A stretch of DNA of 5,104 nucleotides. Origin: Myxococcales bacterium. Lineage in GTDB: Bacteria; Myxococcota_A; Polyangia; Polyangiales; Polyangiaceae. Shown one piece after another: positions 1 to 5,104 of this stretch. The notes below the pieces were generated by a model that had not been told where the DNA came from, searched no databases, and worked only from the letters and a program-made list of their open reading frames with translations. Within the stretch, counting starts at the first letter, position 1; every line of letters begins with the position of its first letter. Location: NCBI GenBank assembly GCA_013298325.1, contig JAAFHJ010000393.1, positions 1 through 5,104 on the forward strand, in the 5' to 3' direction. The translations under genes were made by a program, and so were the position numbers.

Positions 1-27
1 TGCGGGCCTGCCGTCTCGCAGCGCCGT

Positions 28-53
28 CGGGACCCAATTCGCGGGCGGTCCCG
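28..53 (-). terminator. Possible hairpin just after the kinase stop codon
   Basis: A perfect 7-bp GC-rich inverted repeat (CGGGACC at 28-34 and GGTCCCG at 47-53, with a 12-nt loop) abuts the TGA stop of the kinase gene (54-56 on the minus strand). Its position suits a transcription terminator. However, no T-run follows on the minus strand, so it may be a weak or Rho-assisted site, or chance in GC-rich DNA. Nothing else could be identified in bases 1-53. Confidence 0.3.
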
Positions 54-1379
54 TCACCGGTGGGCGAGAAACCAGCCGAGGGCAGCGAGGACGACCAGAA
101 CCGCCGCGATCAAAGGCACCGGTATCGTTGACTTTTGTCTCGCGGTGCCAGAGCTAGTCGCGGCAGCGGGCGCGGCCGATTTCGCCGATTCTTCGAGCGC
201 CGGAGCCGGGGCATCGTCGACGGTTCCGTCCAGTTCGCCGGCGGAGCGCACAGAAGTCGCCGGCGGGACCGATGCAGGATACACCGGTGCCTCCCGGGGT
301 TTTGCTGCGAGGATCCGGTGCTCCGAGGGGGCCGGCGCGCTGGGGGCCGTCCCCGCAAGCTCCTCGAGGAGCGTCGCGAGCGTCCTCTCCGCCTTGCCCC
401 TTTCCTCGGCAAAAAACGTCGCCATCGTCCCGCGGAGGGGAGCGAGATCGCCGCGAGTCGGCCGGCGATTTAGCCAGCTTTCCAAGTCGGTGCGGAGTGC
501 ATGGATCGTCTGCGGACGGGCGTCTGGGTCGGCCTGGATCGCGGCGCGGACGATCTTCACGAGGGCGGGGTCGTGGTCGGCGTGGAACGGGTCTGGGATG
601 CGATTCTCTCGAAGTGCTTCGAGAATTGCCTCGTCGGAGCCGTCCTTCCAGAAGCGATCGCCGGTGATCGCCTCGGCAAGGAGCAGCCCCGCAGCGAAGA
701 TGTCGCCGCGCGGATCGCTCCGCTCGCGACGGGCCTGCTCGGGGGCCATGTAGCGAACGCGGCCGGCCAACGCGATCGGCCCGCCGTGGGCCTCCGCGGT
801 CGCCGAAGCGCGCGCAACGCCGAAGTCGAGGAGCTTCGTCTCGCCCGTGTAGGGGACGAAAATGTTCTGCGCGGCTACGTCGCGATGAACAACCCCAAGC
901 GGCGCCCCGTCCGCATCGCGCAGGGTATGTGCATAGTGCAACCCAGCGACGGTGTCGGCGAGAATGCGGACCTCGGCATCGAGGGGGAGGGAGCCGTGTT
1001 TGCGGAGCTTGCTCCGGAGGCGGTGGAGCGTCTGCCCGCGGAGGTACTCCATCGCGAAATAGCCGGATCCACTAACGAATCCGGCTTCGAAGGTACGAAC
1101 GATGTGCCGGTGCTCGAGGCGCATCGCGAGCCTCGCCTCCGCAAGAAACATGTCCCGGAAGGCCTCGGCCTCCGGCCCGGCGGCGACATCGGCGCGAAGC
1201 GTCTTCACGACGACAAGAGCGTCCGACGTGAGGCGATCCCAGGGTGCGGCGACCCAAACGACCCCCATCGCCCCCTCGGCGAGCTTGATCAGCACATGAA
1301 AATTGCCGAACGGCTTCGCACGCGTGCGGGACGCGTCGAGCGAGTTCGGGAAGAGCGTGTGCGACGGTTCGCGCGTCAC
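54..1379 (-). CDS. Hanks-type serine/threonine protein kinase with C-terminal membrane anchor
   Basis: The predicted 441-residue protein phosphorylates Ser/Thr in proteins at the inner membrane, on the cytoplasmic side. The kinase domain spans about residues 26-305. It shows a glycine loop LAEGAMG (33-39), ATP-anchoring K59 in VVVK, the alpha-C glutamate near E81, catalytic loop HRDVAAQN (165-172), DFG at 185-187, APE at 212-214 and the F-helix aspartate D226. Residues 341-418 form a Pro/Ala/Ser-rich linker, and 419-438 form one hydrophobic helix followed only by AHR, so no extracellular sensor domain exists. GTG at 1379 is the start, because an in-frame TAG lies four codons upstream and no ATG precedes the glycine loop; no clear Shine-Dalgarno is visible. 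The HRDxK lysine is replaced by A169, and the P+1 threonine position (GRVRY, 206-210) holds arginine. Similar departures are common in myxobacterial kinases. Substrate is unknown; the exported-protein gene 88 bp upstream may share its transcript. Confidence 0.95.
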   Translation of the reverse strand: MTREPSHTLFPNSLDASRTRAKPFGNFHVLIKLAEGAMGVVWVAAPWDRLTSDALVVVKTLRADVAAGPEAEAFRDMFLAEARLAMRLEHRHIVRTFEAGFVSGSGYFAMEYLRGQTLHRLRSKLRKHGSLPLDAEVRILADTVAGLHYAHTLRDADGAPLGVVHRDVAAQNIFVPYTGETKLLDFGVARASATAEAHGGPIALAGRVRYMAPEQARRERSDPRGDIFAAGLLLAEAITGDRFWKDGSDEAILEALRENRIPDPFHADHDPALVKIVRAAIQADPDARPQTIHALRTDLESWLNRRPTRGDLAPLRGTMATFFAEERGKAERTLATLLEELAGTAPSAPAPSEHRILAAKPREAPVYPASVPPATSVRSAGELDGTVDDAPAPALEESAKSAAPAAATSSGTARQKSTIPVPLIAAVLVVLAALGWFLAHR

Positions 1380-1467
1380 GGAAGTCCGACTACCAGAGTC
1401 TTTCCGACGGCGGTGAGATCGTTTGCACGCGGGATGGAGCCTGCCGCGGGACCAGGGCTAGCGACCG
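1380..1467 (-). other. 88-bp spacer between exported-protein gene and kinase gene
   Basis: This stretch separates two same-strand genes. I see no convincing -35/-10 pair, strong Shine-Dalgarno or terminator hairpin on the minus strand. It could be an untranslated operon spacer or hold an unrecognised promoter for the kinase. Confidence 0.35.
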
Positions 1468-1965
1468 TCAACGCTTCTTATCGAGCACTGGTGCGCTGCG
1501 CTTCACTGCCGATTCCGCGGCGCGGCGAATCGCAACACGCAGCAAATCCGCATCTTTTCCAGTGCCGCCACGCACCGATGCGGTCGCATGGACGACGGCG
1601 ACAAGCTTCTGCGAGGACTTCTCTTTCACGAGAAGGGCAACTTGAGCGGTCCCCTCGCCGCCTTTGACCCCCGCCTTTTCGACGTTTGCCGAAACCTCAA
1701 GTCCCGCCTTTGGTGCCGGCAGTGCGGCCAAGCCGGCGGCGATCCCCGCCTTCGCCTCATCGGTGCAGGATGCACGCGACGTCGCTTCCGTGCTGGTCTC
1801 CTTGGCTGGGTCCTTCGCGACGACCCCCGGACACTTCACCGCGCCGACCGCGACAGGCGCCGCCGGCGCCGTTGGGTCGGCAGCAGCGACCGCTGGAAGA
1901 AAGAAGAGCGATCCTGGGAGGATAGCGACGAAGAGTGCGGCGAACGGCAGCGAAGGTTTCGGCAC
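1468..1965 (-). CDS. Small exported protein of unknown function
   Basis: I do not recognise the family. From GTG at 1965 the product has 165 residues. It starts VPKPSLPF, followed by a hydrophobic stretch (about 7-24) and an AVAAA/DP site, so it reads as a Sec signal peptide cut near residue 29. The mature part begins with a Pro/Ala/Val-rich segment, carries two cysteines (C45, C67) that could form a disulfide, then a predicted beta-rich stretch (about 88-131), and ends in a basic, Ala-rich helix (138-157) with KKR at the C-terminus. No lipobox is present. The frame stays open upstream to 2181, and ATG at 2046 would give 192 residues. I prefer the GTG because it places the signal peptide at the N-terminus and avoids overlap with the divergent transaldolase start. 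No good Shine-Dalgarno supports either start. The kinase gene follows 88 bp downstream on the same strand, so co-transcription is plausible. Confidence 0.68.
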   Translation of the reverse strand: MPKPSLPFAALFVAILPGSLFFLPAVAAADPTAPAAPVAVGAVKCPGVVAKDPAKETSTEATSRASCTDEAKAGIAAGLAALPAPKAGLEVSANVEKAGVKGGEGTAQVALLVKEKSSQKLVAVVHATASVRGGTGKDADLLRVAIRRAAESAVKRSAPVLDKKR

Positions 1966-2044
1966 GCTGCAAGCGCTATCGGGAGGGGCGAAGCACGGCC
2001 AAATTCGGAGCACCGATCGGGAGGGTGGTGTACGACATTCGCCC
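1966..2044. promoter_or_regulatory. Divergent intergenic region, presumed promoters for both directions
   Basis: This 79-bp spacer separates the minus-strand exported-protein gene from the plus-strand transaldolase gene, so promoters for one or both should lie here or just inside the coding ends. No clear sigma-70 elements are visible. The 10-mer ATCGGGAGGG occurs twice, at 1978-1987 and 2016-2025. The second copy forms a purine-rich GGGAGGG about 17-20 nt before the transaldolase ATG, rather far for a standard Shine-Dalgarno. The role is inferred from position only. Confidence 0.4.
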
Positions 2045-3025
2045 ATGAGCGGAACCCTCCTCGACGCACTGAAGACGATGACGACGATTGTGGCCGACAC
2101 TGGAGATATCCAGTCGATCGAGCAGTTCGTCCCGCGTGACGCGACAACCAACCCGTCGCTGATCACCGCCGCGGCGGCCATGCCCGCTTACGCAGATGTC
2201 GTCGACGAAGCGCTCCGTTTCGCAAAGAACGCCGCCGGACCGGAGGCTGCGCCGGCCACCATCGTGGGGATCGCCACCGACCGCCTCGCGGTCGAATTCG
2301 GCCTCCGAATCCTGAAGATCGTGCCGGGGCGCGTGTCGACGGAGGTCGATGCACGGCTCTCCTACGATACCGATGCAACCTACACGAAAGCGAAGGAGAT
2401 CATCGCCGCCTACGAAGCAGCGGGGGTCGCCAAGGAGCGCGTCCTCGTGAAGATCGCGTCGACCTGGGAGGGGATCGTCGCCGCAGAAAAGCTGGAGCGC
2501 GAGGGGATCCACTGCAATCTCACGCTCCTCTTCGGGTTCCACCAGGCAGTCGCCTGCGCGGAGGCGAAGGTCACGCTGATCAGCCCCTTCGTCGGCCGCA
2601 TTCTCGACTGGCACAAGAAGACCCACGGTCGCGATTTCGTCGGCGCGGAGGACCCGGGCGTCATCTCCGTCACCCGAATCTACAATTATTACAAAGCTTA
2701 CGGCCACAAGACGGAAGTCATGGGGGCGAGCTTCCGGAACACCGGCGAGATCGTTGAGCTCGCCGGTTGCGACCTCCTCACCATCGCGCCGAAGCTCCTC
2801 AGCGAACTCCAAGCGGCGACCGGACCGCTCCCGCGGAAGCTCGACCCGGCCACCGCCGCTGCCAAGGCAGAAGCCAAAATCACCATGGATGAGGCGACGT
2901 TCCGCGCGATGCACGCCGCCGACGCGATGGCGAACGAGAAGCTCGCGGAAGGGATCGACGGCTTCTCCAAGGCGCTCGTCGAACTCGAAGGAAAACTCAC
3001 CGCGCGGCTCGCGGTCCTCGGATGA
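2045..3025 (+). CDS. tal: Transaldolase (class I, TalB-type)
   Basis: The predicted 326-residue cytoplasmic enzyme transfers a dihydroxyacetone unit from sedoheptulose 7-phosphate to glyceraldehyde 3-phosphate, giving erythrose 4-phosphate and fructose 6-phosphate in the non-oxidative pentose phosphate pathway. The length is close to E. coli TalB (317). Diagnostic stretches are all present: VADTGD with D18 (TalB D17), DATTNPSL (32-39), PGRVSTEVDARLSYDT with E100 (TalB E96), VLVKIASTWEGI with Schiff-base lysine K136 (TalB K132), CNLTLLF with T160, SPFVGRILDW (180-189) and MGASFRN (226-232). The Ala/Lys-rich segment near 266-280 differs from TalB but lies outside the active site. ATG at 2045 matches the usual N-terminus; the longer open frame back to 1664 is antisense to the exported-protein gene and is not transaldolase-like. 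The stop overlaps the next gene by 4 bp (ATGA), implying coupled translation. Confidence 0.97.
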   Translation: MSGTLLDALKTMTTIVADTGDIQSIEQFVPRDATTNPSLITAAAAMPAYADVVDEALRFAKNAAGPEAAPATIVGIATDRLAVEFGLRILKIVPGRVSTEVDARLSYDTDATYTKAKEIIAAYEAAGVAKERVLVKIASTWEGIVAAEKLEREGIHCNLTLLFGFHQAVACAEAKVTLISPFVGRILDWHKKTHGRDFVGAEDPGVISVTRIYNYYKAYGHKTEVMGASFRNTGEIVELAGCDLLTIAPKLLSELQAATGPLPRKLDPATAAAKAEAKITMDEATFRAMHAADAMANEKLAEGIDGFSKALVELEGKLTARLAVLG

Positions 3026-3978
3026 ATCGGCCGTTCCGCCTCACCGGCGTCGGTTTCTTCCTGCTCGCGGGGGCCTGCGGTTCGCGGAGCGCCCTCCTCG
3101 ACGACCTCCCCCCGGAACCGGACTTTCCCGTCTACGACGGCTCCGTCGACGCCGGCCGCGACACCAGCCCTGACGTCGTCGATGCCGCACCGGACGGCGG
3201 AGAAGACGTCGGCGTCCCGCGCATCGACGCCGGTCCCGATGCGAACCCCGACGACTTCGCACCGGTCGTGTTCGGACAGACGGCTAGCACCCTCTACAAG
3301 CTGGATCTCGACACCCAACGAATCGGGGTTGTCGCCGATTTCAATGGCTGCAATGGGTCGGTCCTCGATATCGCCATCGATGAAACGTCCCAGATGTATG
3401 GGGTCTCCCAGAGCGGAGTCATTAGTGGAATTACGCGTCTTTTCCGCATCGACAAGCGAACGGGCACCTGTACCCTTGTCGGCCCGCGCGGAGATTACCC
3501 CAATTCACTGGCCTTCGCCCCAAAGGGAATTCTCGCGACCGATCGAGAAGTGATGGTCGGCTTCAACGGAGCCAACTACATCGCGATCGACACCGACACC
3601 GGCACCGTTACGACGGTACGCGGCGCGGCGCTCCCAGGCGCGCTCGAGTCGTCGGGGGACCTCGTCGTTCTTACCGACGGCCGCGGCTTCGTGACCGTCC
3701 GAGGGACCAGCCAGGAGGTTGCGTGCACCCAGCACGACTGCCTGGTCGAGTTCGACGGGCGCACCGGCGCCTTCGTCAAGAACTGGGGAGACGTCGGCTA
3801 TCCGGAGGTTTACGGCCTCACCTACTGGGGCAACGTCCTCTACGGATTCTCGGGGGTCGGCGCCGTGTTCCGCCTCAACTTCGGCGCGACCGCCGTCGTT
3901 TCCCAGCGGCTCCCTTTCCCCGAGCAGCCAACGTTCTACGGAGCAGGCAGCATTTCGATCGCGCCGACGGGGCCGTAG
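3022..3978 (+). CDS. Secreted lipoprotein with beta-propeller-like repeats
   Basis: This 318-residue protein has a short basic N-terminus (MNRPFRL), a hydrophobic stretch and a lipobox-like LAGAC ending at C19. It is therefore probably lipid-modified and held in the outer membrane or exposed at the surface. The lipobox is imperfect, with Ala rather than Leu at -3. Residues 27-80 form an acidic Asp/Gly/Ala/Pro linker, as in many myxobacterial lipoproteins. Residues 82-318 contain repeated 'hydrophobic-x-[ILF]-D-x-x-T-G' strands: LYKLDLDTQ (91-99), LFRIDKRTG (140-148), YIAIDTDTG (186-194), LVEFDGRTG (241-249) and a degenerate VFRLNFGAT (282-290). Each is preceded by a strand such as VYGLTYWGNVLYG, which suggests a beta-propeller of about five blades. 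Cysteines 110/150 and 235/240 could pair. No catalytic motif or ligand can be named. The start overlaps the transaldolase stop (ATGA) and lacks its own strong ribosome site. Confidence 0.88.
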   Translation: MNRPFRLTGVGFFLLAGACGSRSALLDDLPPEPDFPVYDGSVDAGRDTSPDVVDAAPDGGEDVGVPRIDAGPDANPDDFAPVVFGQTASTLYKLDLDTQRIGVVADFNGCNGSVLDIAIDETSQMYGVSQSGVISGITRLFRIDKRTGTCTLVGPRGDYPNSLAFAPKGILATDREVMVGFNGANYIAIDTDTGTVTTVRGAALPGALESSGDLVVLTDGRGFVTVRGTSQEVACTQHDCLVEFDGRTGAFVKNWGDVGYPEVYGLTYWGNVLYGFSGVGAVFRLNFGATAVVSQRLPFPEQPTFYGAGSISIAPTGP

Positions 3979-4943
3979 CCAGCGGTTACGTCATCGAGCC
4001 ACGCAACAAGGGCCTTCCGCTCGGCGGGGGTGTCGCTCCGGCGGGTCTTGGCGAGCCGATGGGTCGCGCGGGCGCTCCGGTCAAGCCAGAATTTTCCTGA
4101 AGTTCCGGCAACTTCCGAATCTGCGGTCGCCAATAACCAAACGATCGTGTCGGCCCCCTGGGCCGGCGTGCGCAGCAGAGGCCCGACGACCGCTCGGAAG
4201 ACCGGGAGGGCGCTGGCGACGCCCGGCGTCTCGACCCACCCGGGATGCATGGCATGAACGGAAATACCTGCATCATGCAGGTGAATCGCCAGCTCCTCGC
4301 TGAGCACTACCTGAGCCCGTTTGACGCGCGCATAGGCGACGACCCCCTGGTAGTCACTTGCGCGAACATCTCGAATTTTCGAAACATTGAGCGGCTCTGT
4401 GTACATTCCCCCTGACGAGACCCACACGATGCGTCCGCCGACGAGGGCGGAGGCAAGGATCTTCGTGAGCAGATAGGGGCCCACGAGCTGGCCGGCGGCC
4501 GTCCCCTCAAGATGCGGCCCGTGTTGAATCGGCACCTGTTGAAAGCGGTCGGTGAGAGCCCCTGCATTATGCACCAATCCGAAAATCGTCGGATGCTTCG
4601 TGCGCACACGGATCGCGAGATCGGCCACCGCCTGGAGGTCCGTCAGGTCGGCCAACTCTAGGGAAAGACGAGTATTTCCCGTCGCCGCGCGGATCGCCTG
4701 CAGCGCTTCCTCCCCACGGGCCTTGTCCCTGCCGACGAGTACGACGGTCGCCCCGCGCCGCGCGAGCCCTTCCGCAGCAGCCCGCCCGATCCCCGACGTC
4801 GCGCCGGTGACGACAACGACCTTCCCGGTCATCGGTGCATCTTGCACGGAAAAACGGCGCTCGGTGCGGTGGCGCAGGCGGTAACCGACGGTCGTGAAAC
4901 TGCCGACGACGCTCGCCTCAAGAACGCGATCGAGGAGGCTCAT
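3936..4943 (-). CDS. DHRS12-like short-chain dehydrogenase/reductase (SDR)
   Basis: The predicted 335-residue protein is an NAD(P)-dependent oxidoreductase of unknown substrate. The Rossmann core begins at residue 40 and shows TGATSGIG (46-53), VGRD with R72 favouring NADP(H), ADLTD (98-102), HNAG (125-128), VSSGGMY (175-181), YARVK with Y204 and K208, and MHPGWVETPGV (232-242). From recall, it resembles animal DHRS12 in the 38-residue N-terminal extension starting MSL, in VSSGGM, KRxQVVLxE, MHPGWxxTPGV and AQGADT, and in the closing FxxDR. The tetrad asparagine position, normally in a FATNxLGPxLLT context, holds Q152 (AAGQLVGPYLLT), and the usual NNAG is HNAG. ATG at 4943 is chosen because it overlaps the upstream gene's stop (ATGA) and keeps the family N-terminus; M38 is a shorter alternative. 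The 3' end overlaps the convergent lipoprotein gene by 43 bp. Confidence 0.92.
   Translation of the reverse strand: MSLLDRVLEASVVGSFTTVGYRLRHRTERRFSVQDAPMTGKVVVVTGATSGIGRAAAEGLARRGATVVLVGRDKARGEEALQAIRAATGNTRLSLELADLTDLQAVADLAIRVRTKHPTIFGLVHNAGALTDRFQQVPIQHGPHLEGTAAGQLVGPYLLTKILASALVGGRIVWVSSGGMYTEPLNVSKIRDVRASDYQGVVAYARVKRAQVVLSEELAIHLHDAGISVHAMHPGWVETPGVASALPVFRAVVGPLLRTPAQGADTIVWLLATADSEVAGTSGKFWLDRSARATHRLAKTRRSDTPAERKALVAWLDDVTAGYGPVGAIEMLPAP
3974..3990. terminator. Weak hairpin over the lipoprotein stop codon
   Basis: CGTAGCC (3974-3980) and GGTTACG (3984-3990) form a 7-bp stem with one G-U pair around a 3-nt loop, including the TAG stop (3976-3978) of the plus-strand gene. The opposite-strand dehydrogenase gene also encodes this stretch. 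No T-run follows, so a terminator role is speculative. It is the only hairpin seen where plus-strand transcription should end. Confidence 0.22.
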
Positions 4944-5104
4944 GACCGGCCCTGTTCGAGGGCATCCCCAGCGACCGCAGAGCCGCCAAGAAAGCGGCGA
5001 AGTCCGAAGGCGGCGCGGTCGCCAAGTCTTCGAAAATACACATTCAAGAGACGGTCACCGAGCGCCCAAGGGAAGCGGGTCGTGAGCGTCGCGTCGTAGG
5101 TCAC
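4940..5104 (-). CDS. C-terminal fragment of a probable SRPBCC-fold protein (partial, runs off the right edge)
   Basis: An open minus-strand frame enters at the right edge and ends with TGA at 4942-4940, giving 54 residues. The stop overlaps the ATG of the dehydrogenase gene (ATGA), which supports real coding and translational coupling. The visible end has a beta-strand-like VTYDATLTTRF, then a long amphipathic segment, LGDRLLNVYFRRLGDRA and GLRRFL, and a short tail. A closing strand written 'VTY-x-A-x-L', followed by a helix with 'LLxxxFRRxGDRAxxGLRR', resembles the C-terminus of SRPBCC (polyketide cyclase/START-like) proteins, which bind hydrophobic ligands. That family call comes from recalled pattern only and the N-terminal part is missing. 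GTG at 5104 falls at the window edge and should not be taken as the start. Confidence 0.62.
   Translation of the reverse strand: MTYDATLTTRFPWALGDRLLNVYFRRLGDRAAFGLRRFLGGSAVAGDALEQGRS

Noticed and set aside
501..1667. Long plus-strand open frame of 388 codons opposite the kinase
   Set aside because: It is antisense to a clear kinase domain and runs past its start; its composition is Arg/Gly-rich with no recognisable domain, as expected of a GC-bias shadow.
1664..2044. Extended N-terminus for the transaldolase
   Set aside because: The extra 127 residues are antisense to the exported-protein gene, and the family N-terminus begins at the ATG at 2045.
2099..2114. Hairpin ACTGGA-GATA-TCCAGT early in the transaldolase gene
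   Set aside because: The stem is only 6 bp and falls over the conserved DTGDIQSIE coding stretch, so coding constraint and chance explain it.
1976..2914. Minus-strand open frame of 312 codons opposite the transaldolase
   Set aside because: The transaldolase is unmistakable on the plus strand, and the antisense translation is Arg/Asp-rich with no motif.
3120..3260. Repetitive GAC/GCC-rich tract in the lipoprotein gene
   Set aside because: It encodes the acidic Asp/Ala/Gly/Pro linker typical of such lipoproteins; there is no exact tandem DNA repeat.
1..5104. CRISPR arrays, tRNA, insertion sequences, toxin-antitoxin or phage defence genes
   Set aside because: I found no regularly spaced repeats, cloverleaf, transposase motifs, terminal inverted repeats or defence-type domains.

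Overview
The window is GC-rich throughout, with strong G/C third-position bias. It carries a Hanks-type (eukaryotic-like) Ser/Thr kinase with a Pro/Ala-rich tail and one C-terminal membrane helix. It also carries a lipoprotein with a 'CGSRSALL' N-terminus followed by an Asp/Ala/Gly-rich linker. That combination is typical of Myxococcota (Polyangiales-like myxobacteria). This assignment rests on sequence style, not on a database match.

Layout: (1) A minus-strand pair on the left: a small exported protein of unknown function (GTG at 1965, stop at 1468) followed after 88 bp by the membrane-anchored kinase (GTG at 1379, stop at 54). (2) A 79-bp divergent spacer (1966-2044) with a repeated 10-mer. 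(3) A plus-strand pair: a class I transaldolase (2045-3025) whose stop codon overlaps the start of a secreted lipoprotein with a beta-propeller-like repeat pattern (3022-3978). (4) A minus-strand pair entering from the right edge: the C-terminal end of a probable SRPBCC-fold protein (5104-4940, cut by the window), overlapping by ATGA a DHRS12-like short-chain dehydrogenase (4943-3936). The 3' ends of the lipoprotein and dehydrogenase genes overlap tail to tail by 43 bp, so there is no intergenic space there.

How they may work together: the transaldolase serves the non-oxidative pentose phosphate pathway and appears translationally coupled to the lipoprotein, although no functional link is obvious. 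The SRPBCC/SDR pair looks like an operon acting on an unidentified small hydrophobic substrate. The kinase and the exported protein may be co-transcribed. I see no CRISPR array, mobile element, tRNA, rRNA, phage gene or defence cassette, and no clear new system. The points most worth a second look are changed catalytic residues in the kinase and in the dehydrogenase, and the tight gene overlaps. Long antisense ORFs opposite the kinase and transaldolase are GC-bias shadows and are not annotated.
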